Shown piece after piece: positions 35,398 through 42,738 of a stretch of 64,000 bases of DNA. Position 1 is the stretch's first letter; every line of letters starts with the position of its first letter. The position numbers and the translations under genes are program-made. Location of the stretch: assembly GCA_016713245.1 (NCBI GenBank), contig JADJPM010000001.1:1612001-1676000 (forward strand), given 5' to 3'. This DNA comes from Verrucomicrobiaceae bacterium. Lineage in GTDB: Bacteria; Verrucomicrobiota; Verrucomicrobiia; Verrucomicrobiales; Verrucomicrobiaceae. The notes under the pieces were generated by a model. The model made no database searches. It was not told the DNA's origin and saw nothing but the letters and a program-made list of their open reading frames with translations.

Positions 35398-36618
35398 ATG
35401 ATCAACCTCACCAAACTCTGGACCGGCGCCGCGCAGCCTGCGGACGGCCTTCGTTACGGCACCGGCCACAAGGCCCAGCACAGCGCCACCAGCCGCAAGC
35501 CCATCACCGTCTGGAACATCACCCGCACCTGCAACCTGCGCTGCGTGCATTGCTACTCCGACTCGCAGGCCATGGGTTATCCCGGCGAGCTGACGTGGGA
35601 GCAGATGGAATCCGTCGTGGCCGACCTCGCCGCCTACCAGGTGCCCTCGCTGCTGCTCTCCGGCGGCGAGCCGCTCGTGCATCCGCGCTTCTTCGACCTC
35701 GTGGAGAAGGCCTCGTCCGCCGGGCTGAAGCTCACCATCTCCACCAATGGCACGCTCATCACGCCGGAGAAGGCCGCGCTGCTGAAAAAGGCGAACGTCG
35801 CCTACGTCGGCATCTCGCTCGATGGCATCGGCAAGGTGCATGATGAGTTCCGCCGCAAGGAAGGTGCCTTCGATGCCGCTGTGCGTGGCTTCCGCGCCTG
35901 CCATGAGGTCGGCCAGAAGACCGGCCTGCGCCTCACCTTGACCCGACACAACGTGGAAAACATCGAGCGCATCCTCGACTTCATCGAGGAGGAGCAGATT
36001 CAACGCGTGTGCTTCTACCACCTCGTGCCCGCCGGGCGCGGTGCATCGCTGCAGGTGCTCACGCCGGATGAATCCCGCCATGCGCTCGATACCCTCATCG
36101 CCCGCGTCGAGGCTTGGGGTCGCCAAGGTGTGAACCGTGAGCTGCTCACCGTGGCGCAGCCGGCCGACGGCGCGTATTTGCTCCTGCGCATGCAGCGTGA
36201 GAGCCACCCGAACTTCGATGAGGCGCGTCGTCTGCTCTCCTGGAATGGCGGTGGCGCAAACAGCTCCGGCCGCGGCATCGCGAACATCGACACGCAGGGC
36301 AATGTGCATCCCGACCAGTTCTGGCAGGACATCACGCTCGGCAATGTGAAGCTCCAGCCCTTCTCCCAGATCTGGGACGGTCAAAACGCCGCCAGCGCCG
36401 ACACCCTCGGCGACATCCGCTCCATTGGCACGCTCACGCAGGAGGAGCGTCAGTCCCGCATGGTCGGCCCGTGTGCAAACTGCCGCTGGTTCAAGATCTG
36501 CGGCGGCGGCTTCCGCACGCGTGCAGCTTATGGCAATGGCGGCACGCTTTGGGGCAGCGATCCCGGCTGCTATCTCAATGATCAGGAACGCCAGGTCGAG
36601 ATGAGTTTGGTGAGCTGA
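35398..36618 (+). CDS. Radical SAM/SPASM protein, NirJ/AhbC-like
   Basis: The 406-residue cytoplasmic protein starts at ATG 35398 (MINLTKLWTGAAQ). It carries the radical SAM cluster C45-NLR-C49-VH-C52 within VWNITRTCNLRCVHCYS, then the glycine motif LLLSGGEPL, STNGTLI and SLDG. A C-terminal SPASM region follows with CANCRWFKICGGGFRTRA and GSDPGC. VWNITRTCNLRCVHCY and the overall layout match the NirJ/AhbC branch (haem d1 / alternative haem pathway). No other haem-d1 genes are visible, so the function may differ. A formylglycine-maturase role for the nearby sulfatases is conceivable but not favoured by the motifs. Confidence 0.75.
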   Translation: MINLTKLWTGAAQPADGLRYGTGHKAQHSATSRKPITVWNITRTCNLRCVHCYSDSQAMGYPGELTWEQMESVVADLAAYQVPSLLLSGGEPLVHPRFFDLVEKASSAGLKLTISTNGTLITPEKAALLKKANVAYVGISLDGIGKVHDEFRRKEGAFDAAVRGFRACHEVGQKTGLRLTLTRHNVENIERILDFIEEEQIQRVCFYHLVPAGRGASLQVLTPDESRHALDTLIARVEAWGRQGVNRELLTVAQPADGAYLLLRMQRESHPNFDEARRLLSWNGGGANSSGRGIANIDTQGNVHPDQFWQDITLGNVKLQPFSQIWDGQNAASADTLGDIRSIGTLTQEERQSRMVGPCANCRWFKICGGGFRTRAAYGNGGTLWGSDPGCYLNDQERQVEMSLVS

Positions 36619-36654
36619 GCTAGGTTTGAAAACCATCTGGGGCACTCGAAGGAC

Positions 36655-36692
36655 GCGCCAGCAAAGTAGCCATCTTGCTCCGCAAGATGAGC
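36655..36692 (+). repeat. 38-bp dispersed repeat, copy 1
   Basis: It is identical over all 38 positions to 45529-45566, 8.8 kb away. It contains the hairpin CATCTTG-CTCCG-CAAGATG and lies just downstream of the NirJ-like gene. Confidence 0.9.
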
Positions 36693-37286
36693 GAAAGGCT
36701 CTCGCGAACACCTAAACCACTCGCCGCCTGTACCCGTCAAAAGTTTGGCCGCGGAGGAGCGGAGGAGCCGAGAGCGCAGAGATGAAGACAGAGGGAAATC
36801 GTGGCGTCTTCTGCCTCTTTGCCCCTCGGCGGCAAAGACACATATGAGCAAGGCAGGGGAAATGCCTTGGAGCTTGTTCGTCGCTCAGCCTCCCACACGT
36901 CTCGTTCCTCTCGCGGAGCGAGAGGACGACTTTGCTTCGCCTGATCGCACCCCGAGAAGGCTGAAGGCCTCCGGGAATCCAGCCCGGTTTGAAGTGGCAA
37001 AGCCACGCAAACCCTGGGAATGGCACCCGCAACGCCGGGCGCTCTGAAAGAGCGCGGGAGACGATGGGAACGGTCTCCCGCACTCCTTCAGAGTGCAGGG
37101 GTCGTTCCCTTCACGATCCCAGGCTCTTCGAGCCTGGGCTGGACTCCCAAGGACCTTTCAGGCCCAAACCGGCGCAGACAAGGCTTGATGTCCGGCGGCA
37201 TTTTTGCTGCAATCGGCGCATTCATCTCAAAACCTGTCTTTTCGTGAGAATGACCTTTTTAACTCAAGCTACCTGCGCCAAGCCCG

Positions 37287-37345
37287 AAGAAACTGTGGGC
37301 GAATCGGATTCGCCTACATTTTATTGTGACTAAACAAAGTTAGGC
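37287..37345 (+). repeat. Leader-like block shared with 17364-17415, with perfect palindrome
   Basis: It starts with AAGAAACTGTGGGCG (15 of 15 identical to 17365). It contains the 8-1-8 palindrome GGCGAATC-G-GATTCGCC and TTTTATTGTGAC, and ends AAAGTTAGGC, which fits a GTTRRRY integron core. It directly precedes a small accessory gene cluster, as its counterpart does at 17.4 kb. Confidence 0.5.
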
Positions 37346-37358
37346 CAATGCCGCGCTC

Positions 37359-37562
37359 ATGTCCCCTGCCCACATAATCAACCACGCATTCGAATGGTGC
37401 GTCCAGTTCCTTCTCTGGCTGGGCGGCTTGTTTGGCATGAGCTACGAGGCAGTCAACGTCTGGATTTTCTGCGTTCTCTGGCCCGCTCTTACTATCGCAC
37501 TGCTTTTTGTTATCTTCTGCCAGCGCAGGAAGATTCAAATTCTTCTAAAATCCCAACAATGA
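37359..37562 (+). CDS. Small two-helix membrane protein
   Basis: The 67-residue hypothetical protein (MSPAHIINHAFEWCVQFLLWLGGLFG) has two hydrophobic segments (about 12-30 and 36-55) and a basic C-terminus (CQRRKIQILLKSQQ). Its TGA overlaps the ATG of the following lipoprotein gene, indicating translational coupling and arguing that both are real. No family is recognised. It could act as a partner or membrane anchor for the lipoprotein. Confidence 0.5.
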   Translation: MSPAHIINHAFEWCVQFLLWLGGLFGMSYEAVNVWIFCVLWPALTIALLFVIFCQRRKIQILLKSQQ

Positions 37563-38089
37563 AAACTAGCTCCAACATCGCCGCGATTTCCGTCACTTTC
37601 CTGTTAATGATCGCAGTTGGATTGACTGGCTGTCGGCGGCAGCCTCAGCAGCCCGACGGGACAGTTCAGCAAGAGTCAAAGCCAGTCGAACTCACACCAG
37701 AGCAGAAAGCCTTTCTTGCTAATCAGAAATCATACACAAAGGCTAAAATGTCAGTTGAGGCCCCGACATTTGAAGGAGCGGAACTCATACTCGGACAGAT
37801 CAATGACGCCGACATCACGGACGCAGATTTGGCGAGTTACGTTGCCCTTTGTAAAAAGATCGCATCATTTAGCGCCGATCTCGGAATCCCTCGTGAATCC
37901 GGAACTGGCTTCGCTGACATCATCAAGAACCTCGATTACGCAGCCATCCTCAAGCATCTGACCAGCAAGGGAATTACCAACGCGCTATCCGAAGCAGCAC
38001 GACTCGTTAGCGAGGCCCTCAAGATCAAAAACCAGCTCCCAATTTGGGAGGATTTGGATGCAAGCCTGTCGGAGAAATACTCCGAGTAA
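37559..38089 (+). CDS. Hypothetical lipoprotein
   Basis: The 176-residue protein starts at ATG 37559, overlapping the previous stop by 4 bp. The N-terminus MKTSSNIAAISVTFLLMIAVGLTGC is a lipoprotein signal with lipobox LTGC (C25), followed by a flexible polar stretch (RRQPQQPDGTVQQESKPVE). The rest is predominantly helical (FLANQKSYTKAKMS..., DADLASYVALCKKIASFSADLG). No family is recognised. Base composition is lower in GC than the average gene here. It belongs to the accessory islet that begins after the leader block at 37287. Confidence 0.65.
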   Translation: MKTSSNIAAISVTFLLMIAVGLTGCRRQPQQPDGTVQQESKPVELTPEQKAFLANQKSYTKAKMSVEAPTFEGAELILGQINDADITDADLASYVALCKKIASFSADLGIPRESGTGFADIIKNLDYAAILKHLTSKGITNALSEAARLVSEALKIKNQLPIWEDLDASLSEKYSE

Positions 38090-38196
38090 GTGGCCTGACA
38101 AAAGGATGGTGTAACGGCTCGTATGGCATCTGTCTTGTCATCACCGCATCCCGCTCACCGTCGTCGAATCCGAAGCGTTAACCTGCACTCGCGCAC

Positions 38197-38532
38197 ATGA
38201 AAATATTCGAGGTCATCTTCTGGGGTTCGCGGGGCAATGGAGATGCCAAGGATACCATTTACCTTGTTCGATCATCGAACTTTCGCGCCGCAGTTGAGGA
38301 CGTGCAGCGCAACGCTTCACCCAGCAACCACAACGGAGAGATGTCTCCTTTGGCTCATACTGTTTACGAGATTGGCACGGATGCGAGTCCACACGCCAAT
38401 TCCAACCCACGGATTCTGCGCGGCCCATATTTCGACTTTGCCCACAATCACGGATGGAGAGCGTGGCATCGGAAGATGGAAGGTTCGAGTGACACAGATG
38501 AGTGGGAGGAAGTGTTCGATGCAGGCGCATAA
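38197..38532 (+). CDS. Hypothetical small soluble protein
   Basis: The 111-residue protein (MKIFEVIFWGSRGNGDAKDTIYLVRSSNFRAAVEDVQ) has no signal peptide or membrane segment. The N-terminal beta strand, IYLVRSSNFRAAVEDV and YDFAH/WHRKMEG-like aromatic C-terminal half suggest a compact alpha/beta domain. It is not recognised. It ends 28 bp before the convergent TonB-receptor stop. It is separated from the lipoprotein gene by 107 bp containing an imperfect inverted repeat (TAACG...CGTTA). It is probably a third accessory gene in the islet. Confidence 0.5.
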   Translation: MKIFEVIFWGSRGNGDAKDTIYLVRSSNFRAAVEDVQRNASPSNHNGEMSPLAHTVYEIGTDASPHANSNPRILRGPYFDFAHNHGWRAWHRKMEGSSDTDEWEEVFDAGA

Positions 38533-38560
38533 GAAGGCACCTGCCCGATTTGTGCCCCCC

Positions 38561-40633
38561 TCAAAACCGCCACGTCACCGACACCCGCAGCATGCGCGGT
38601 TCGATGGGATGCACATGGGAGTCCATCACGGGTCCACCTGGGGGGTCGGTGGTGAGCTGGCTTTCGTAATAGTAGGCGATGTCGTTGTCGGCGCGGTTGA
38701 GGAGGTTGAGGCATTCGAGGGCGACTTCCCAGTTTTTGCGACGGTAGCCGACGCGGGCGTTCACTTGAAGGGAATCGCGGGCGCGGATGTCGGCGTAGTC
38801 TTCGGTGAGGGGGCGAGGGCCGAAGTAGCGGGCGCGAAGCGAGCCGAACAGGCCTTCCTCGCGGCCGAGCGTGAAGCCCGCGTTCAGTGAATAGGGAATG
38901 CTGCCGGGGATGGAGGCGCTGGGCGGATTGGCGGTGCGTAGATGCGCCCAGGTCCAGGTGGCCTCGAGGTCGGCCATGGCCCATTCGGTGGGCCGCCAGT
39001 AGCTGGCCAGCTCAATGCCGAGACGATCACTGCCGGGACCGGGCTCGGTGGTGCCGGCATCGCCGACGTAGAGCAGCTCCGAGTCGCTGCGCAGCCACCA
39101 GAAGGACAGCGTGTTCACCATCTTCGAGATGGATTCATTCCGAATGCCAAACTCCGCGCCGTAGGTGCGGGCAATGGGATCGACGCGATCCGCGGGCAGG
39201 CCGGTGGAGGGATCGGTCATGATGGTCACGCCGCGGGTGTCATTCGAGTGAAAGCCGAGGCCCGCATTCAGATACAGCTCCGTCTTGGCCCACGGACCAA
39301 AGACCATGGCAAGCTTCGGGCTGACGATGCCTTTGCTGAGGTTGCCATTGTTGTCCTGGAGGCTGCCGTTGCGGGAGCTGAAGTGGAACAGGTCTGCCCG
39401 CAGGCCCGGGATGACGCGGAACCAGGACACCGGCTTGAACTCAAGCTCCGAGTAGAGGCCGTAGGTGGCCTGGTAGATGTCGTCCTGGCGCACGGTGTTC
39501 CAGCGCTGGCGGCCGGAGGTGTTGTAAAGGCCGAGCGCGTTGATGAAATCATGGTGCGTGGCAAAGCCGATCGTCAGCCGCTGCTCATGACCGAGCGCGT
39601 CGAAGCGCCAGTCCCGCGAAATGCCCGCGCCCACAAACCAGCGACCGTCCTTCTGCTCAAACTGATCTCCCAGCGTATCACCGCGAGCGATGCTGTCTTT
39701 GAAGTAGGTGAAGTTCGAGAAGAGATCGAGGTCGTAGTAGCCCGCGTAGGCATTGGCCCGCGTCGTGGTGCGGCCTTCCTGGCGTTCCCAGTCAAAGCTG
39801 AGGCTGTAGCGCTGCGAATTGCCACCATCGGTGGGGTCCATGTTGCCGTAGCGACCGATCACACCCGCATCGAGCGCCCGCTGCGGCACCTGATCGGTGC
39901 TCATCCAGTCGCCCTTGTAGCCCATGAGCGTCACGTTGATGCGGTCCGTGTCATCATGCCAATGCCAGCGCAGCAGGCCGTTCCAGCGGGTGGCATCGGA
40001 ATTCAGATCCCACGGGCCGTTGTAGAATTGATGCTCGATGGCCGCGGTGAGCATGCCCGCGCCCGCCTGGATGCTATCGGCGATCAACGTCCGGGTGTAC
40101 TCATACTCGCCCCACGTCGTGGAGAGAATGCCCTGCGGCAGCGAGTCCACGAGCTTGAACCTCGCCGCGCCGGTGCTGCTCAGATCGCCATGCTGCGCGT
40201 AATAATTGCCCTTCCAGTACTCCAGCTCACCCACCAGCTCCGGGATGATGAAATTCAGATCCGCATAGCCCTGGCCGTGCGCATGCGTGCGGAAGTTCAC
40301 CGGCATGCCATCGACGTAGATCGCGAAGTCCGTGCCGTGATCGAGGTTCGTGCCGCGGAGGAAATACTGGTTCGCCTTCCCATCGCCGCTGTGCTGCGTC
40401 ACGATGAGTCCTGGCACACTCTCCAACAGCTCGCCCCGACGCGAAAACGGCCGCTCCATCAGCTCCTTCGCATTCGTCTGCCCCTTCGACGCCGACGTGG
40501 CGATGCCAAGCAACGACTCCGCCTTGCCTTCGATGACGACTTCTTGCAGTTCCGTGACACTTTCCGCCACCGTTTGAGCCGCCAACGGCAGCGAAAGCAG
40601 GCAGGAGAGATAAAGGAGGTTTTGGAAGGTCAT
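38561..40633 (-). CDS. TonB-dependent outer-membrane receptor (metal-linked)
   Basis: The 690-residue protein starts at ATG 40633 with signal MTFQNLLYLSCLLSLPLAA. A TonB-box-like ELQEVVIEG is followed by the plug domain (about 55-165: GELLESVPGLIVTQHSGDGKANQYFLRGTNLDHGTDFAIYVDGMPVN). A 22-strand barrel ends in the outer-membrane C-terminal aromatic (VSVTWRF). It lies 60 bp downstream of the ECF sigma gene on the same strand, so it is the likely target or operon partner of the CnrYXH-like unit. Inference: it transports a metal complex (Ni/Co or similar) or takes part in metal homeostasis. A histidine-rich THAHGQG loop lies in the plug. Confidence 0.88.
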   Translation of the reverse strand: MTFQNLLYLSCLLSLPLAAQTVAESVTELQEVVIEGKAESLLGIATSASKGQTNAKELMERPFSRRGELLESVPGLIVTQHSGDGKANQYFLRGTNLDHGTDFAIYVDGMPVNFRTHAHGQGYADLNFIIPELVGELEYWKGNYYAQHGDLSSTGAARFKLVDSLPQGILSTTWGEYEYTRTLIADSIQAGAGMLTAAIEHQFYNGPWDLNSDATRWNGLLRWHWHDDTDRINVTLMGYKGDWMSTDQVPQRALDAGVIGRYGNMDPTDGGNSQRYSLSFDWERQEGRTTTRANAYAGYYDLDLFSNFTYFKDSIARGDTLGDQFEQKDGRWFVGAGISRDWRFDALGHEQRLTIGFATHHDFINALGLYNTSGRQRWNTVRQDDIYQATYGLYSELEFKPVSWFRVIPGLRADLFHFSSRNGSLQDNNGNLSKGIVSPKLAMVFGPWAKTELYLNAGLGFHSNDTRGVTIMTDPSTGLPADRVDPIARTYGAEFGIRNESISKMVNTLSFWWLRSDSELLYVGDAGTTEPGPGSDRLGIELASYWRPTEWAMADLEATWTWAHLRTANPPSASIPGSIPYSLNAGFTLGREEGLFGSLRARYFGPRPLTEDYADIRARDSLQVNARVGYRRKNWEVALECLNLLNRADNDIAYYYESQLTTDPPGGPVMDSHVHPIEPRMLRVSVTWRF

Positions 40634-40693
40634 CGTGGGGTGTGACGACCTGGAAGGGCGGAGCCCACAAAATGCCTTTGACGCCTCTCGTGA

Positions 40694-41305
40694 CTACTTC
40701 TCCTCCTTCCACCACTCCAGCAGCATCTGGCGGGCGCGGTGGACGCGGCCTTCGACGCCGCGGATGGAGCAGCCGAGCACGTCGGCGCATTCTTTTTGGC
40801 TCAGGCCTTCCATGGTCACGAGGATGAGGGCCGCGCGGAGCTTCTCGGGCAGCAGGGCGAGGCCTCGCTGGAGCTTGTCGAGTTCACCACGCCATTCGGC
40901 ACCGGTATCTGGCGAGAGTTTGGGGCAGGCGGGAGCATCCGCCATCTCGTCGAGCGTCACGGTGCTGTCGCGCTGGCGGGTGGTTTTGGCCTTCGCACGA
41001 TCCCGGCAGGCATTGAGGGCGATTTGATACAGCCACGTCGAAAACTTCGCGCGGCTCTCAAACTCCGGCAGTGCCTGCCACGCCCGCACAAAGGCATCCT
41101 GGCAGGCCTCGCGGGCATCTTCCTCGCAGCGCAGCCAGCGACGGCAGAAGCCGAGCAACCTCGCCTCATGATGCCGCACGAGCCATTCAAACGCGACCGT
41201 GTCTCCCGCCTGCGCGGCGAGGATCTTTTCCTGCTCGATGTCCGGCGACGATGACAAGTCCGCCGCGGGCAGCAGGAGGTCAGTGCTCGCGGGCGAGGCT
41301 ATCAT
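40694..41305 (-). CDS. ECF sigma factor, CnrH-like
   Basis: The 203-residue protein starts at ATG 41305. It has region 2 (about 30-95: AFEWLVRHHEARLLGFCRRWL ... DAFVRAWQALPEFESRAKFSTWLYQIALNACRD) and region 4 (about 135-195: LLPEKLRAALILVTMEGLSQKECADVLGCSIRGVEGRVHRARQML). There is no region 3, as expected for ECF factors. The gene overlaps the upstream sensor gene by 26 bp. The order anti-sigma, sensor, sigma equals cnrY-cnrX-cnrH of Cupriavidus metallidurans. It is predicted to be held at the membrane by the anti-sigma protein until the periplasmic sensor binds metal. Confidence 0.88.
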   Translation of the reverse strand: MIASPASTDLLLPAADLSSSPDIEQEKILAAQAGDTVAFEWLVRHHEARLLGFCRRWLRCEEDAREACQDAFVRAWQALPEFESRAKFSTWLYQIALNACRDRAKAKTTRQRDSTVTLDEMADAPACPKLSPDTGAEWRGELDKLQRGLALLPEKLRAALILVTMEGLSQKECADVLGCSIRGVEGRVHRARQMLLEWWKEEK

Positions 41306-41741
41306 GAGTCCATTCGACGAGTTTGCGTGCCTGCGCCGGGCGCAGGTGGCGCTTCATGGCAAAGAAATGATCGAGCGTGAGACGTTGCAGCTCCGCCTGG
41401 CCTTGATTCAAGCGATCCAGCGCGGCCTTCATGCCTGCTTCATCGACATTGGGTGCGCCGATGATCTCCGCCAGCTCCACGCCCGCGGCGCTGATCTGCG
41501 CCTTGAGTGCCACGCGACGCTGATCGAACTCCTTTTCGATGGGATCGAGTTTGTCATGCTGCTCCGGGGTGATGTCGAGATGCTCGTGCATCCACGCATG
41601 CAGATCCGTCTCCGCATGGTCATTCGCGTGGCTTTCGCCGTGACGATGCAGCGTCCAGTCCGTGACCCGCCACGCAGTGAGGCCCGCGAGCACGCAGGAG
41701 ATCAAAACCGCCCCGAAAAGCCATTTCGACCGCGAGTGCAT
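41280..41741 (-). CDS. CnrX-like periplasmic metal sensor
   Basis: The 153-residue protein starts at ATG 41741 with one N-terminal transmembrane anchor (about 9-25) and a helical periplasmic domain. Its candidate ligands H48, H52, E69, H125 and M129 have the same spacing as the Ni/Co ligands of C. metallidurans CnrX (H42, H46, E63, H119, M123, recalled from the published structures). Motifs are HAWMH, PIEKE and DHFFAM. Extra histidines (HRHGESHANDH) precede the domain. It overlaps the anti-sigma gene by ATGA and the sigma gene by 26 bp. It is therefore a metal-responsive regulator rather than a generic Spy/CpxP protein. Confidence 0.8.
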   Translation of the reverse strand: MHSRSKWLFGAVLISCVLAGLTAWRVTDWTLHRHGESHANDHAETDLHAWMHEHLDITPEQHDKLDPIEKEFDQRRVALKAQISAAGVELAEIIGAPNVDEAGMKAALDRLNQGQAELQRLTLDHFFAMKRHLRPAQARKLVEWTHDSLAREH

Positions 41742-42013
41742 CACAGCGGTCCTCCTTTGAAAAGCGGCATGGCAGGCGGTTTCGCATGGATGGGATCCTG
41801 GACGGCTTTTGACCATCCGATGAAGGCAGCCGTCGCGATGCCCGCGAGCAATGCCAGCATCACGATGAGGCCGGTGAGCATCCACCAACGCCGGGCGCGG
41901 CCGGTGTCTGTGCGCACTCGCTGCATGATGGAGCCCTCCAAGGCAGCCGGAACCTCTGCCGGAGTGGCGGAGGCCGCTTGCTGGAGGAGGCGGCTGAGTT
42001 CGTCCTGAGTCAT
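41739..42013 (-). CDS. CnrY-like membrane anti-sigma factor
   Basis: The protein of about 90 residues starts at ATG 42013 (MTQDELSRLLQQAAS; an ATG at 42031 is possible). A cytoplasmic helical segment (EVPAALEGSIMQRVRTDTGRARR) is followed by a single transmembrane helix (WWMLTGLIVMLALLAGIATAAFIGW) and a short periplasmic end. Size and topology match CnrY-type anti-sigma factors that bind an ECF sigma on the cytoplasmic side. The stop overlaps the sensor start. First gene of the leftward unit; its promoter must lie in the 83 bp shared with the divergent response-regulator gene. Confidence 0.7.
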
Positions 42014-42096
42014 GAAGGCATGGTGAGGCATGGTGCGGATTTTTCCCCTGCTTTTTTGCTCTTCATGCCTGCCTGCCTACGTTTCACCCTCCTCCC

Positions 42097-42738
42097 ATGG
42101 CCGCCAAACTCACCCGCATTCTCCTCGCTGACGATCACAGCGTCGTGCGCAGTGGCTTCCGTGCTCTCCTCGCCGCGCAGTGGGACATGGAGGTGGTGGG
42201 CGAGGCGTCGAATGGCCGCGAGGCCGTCGAGATGGCGGAAAAACTCACGCCGGATGTCGTGGTAATGGACGTGACGATGCCGGAACTCAATGGCATCGAG
42301 GCCGCACGGCAGATCACGAAGGCGCAGCCAAAGATCCGCATCCTCGCGCTGAGCATGCAGAAGGATGGCGTGTATGTCCGCGAGATGCTGCGGGCCGGAG
42401 CGAAAGGCTACTTGCTCAAGGATTGCGATGAGAAGGACTTCCTCGCTGCGGTGCGTGCCGTAGCCGTGGGCAAGGGCTGGCTGAGTCCCGAGGTGAGTGA
42501 CGCGGTGCTCGAGGATTACCGCAAACACGTCACCAATCCCATCGACCTGCTTTCCCCGCGTGAACGTGAGGTGCTGCAAATGATCGCGGAGAGCAAAACG
42601 AACAAGGAGATCGCCACCGCGCTGAATTTGAGCGTGTACACCGTCGAGGCGCATCGCGGTCGCATCATGGAGAAGCTCAATTTGCACTCCATCGGCGAGT
42701 TGGTGCGCTTTGCCATCCGCAACGGCCTCATCGACTGA
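42097..42738 (+). CDS. NarL/FixJ-family response regulator
   Basis: The 213-residue protein has a receiver domain (about 5-122) with acidic pocket ADDH, phosphoacceptor D58 in VVVMDVTMPELNG, and the conserved Ser/Thr-Lys region (ALSMQKDG, GYLLKD). A LuxR-type helix-turn-helix follows (about 148-208: LLSPREREVLQMIAESKTNKEIATALNLSVYTVEAHRGRIMEKLNL). Its TGA overlaps the ATG of the histidine kinase, so the pair is co-translated. It is divergent from the metal-sensing unit and may or may not regulate it. Confidence 0.93.
   Translation: MAAKLTRILLADDHSVVRSGFRALLAAQWDMEVVGEASNGREAVEMAEKLTPDVVVMDVTMPELNGIEAARQITKAQPKIRILALSMQKDGVYVREMLRAGAKGYLLKDCDEKDFLAAVRAVAVGKGWLSPEVSDAVLEDYRKHVTNPIDLLSPREREVLQMIAESKTNKEIATALNLSVYTVEAHRGRIMEKLNLHSIGELVRFAIRNGLID

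Larger units (their letters stand above)
36619..37358. other. Repeat-dense non-coding region
   Basis: No gene is supported; the ORFs here are low-complexity products of repeats. Contents include the 38-bp element 36655-36692 (identical to 45529-45566) and a GCCGCGGAGGAGCGG-type inverted element (about 36748-36840). There are also CTCTCGCGGAGCGAGAG (about 36910), several palindromes at 37035-37135 (GCGCTCT/AGAGCGC, GGGAGAC/GTCTCCC, CAGGCTC/GAGCCTG), and the leader block 37287-37345 with the palindrome GGCGAATCGGATTCGCC. Confidence 0.6.

Noticed and set aside
35398..36618. Assignment as anaerobic sulfatase-maturating enzyme
   Set aside because: Motifs (VWNITRTCNLRCVHCY, SPASM arrangement) look like NirJ/AhbC; proximity to sulfatases alone is not sufficient.
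36712..37083. 123-codon frame in the repeat region
   Set aside because: It is made of inverted-repeat sequence and lacks any protein-like pattern.
37255..38196. Classical integron attC sites
   Set aside because: GTTAGGC-type cores and TAACG/CGTTA arms exist, but the inner arms do not pair convincingly and no integron integrase is present; kept only as a finding to test.
38942..40645. 567-codon plus-strand frame
   Set aside because: Antisense to the TonB-dependent receptor; composition is His/Arg/Ala rich with no motifs.
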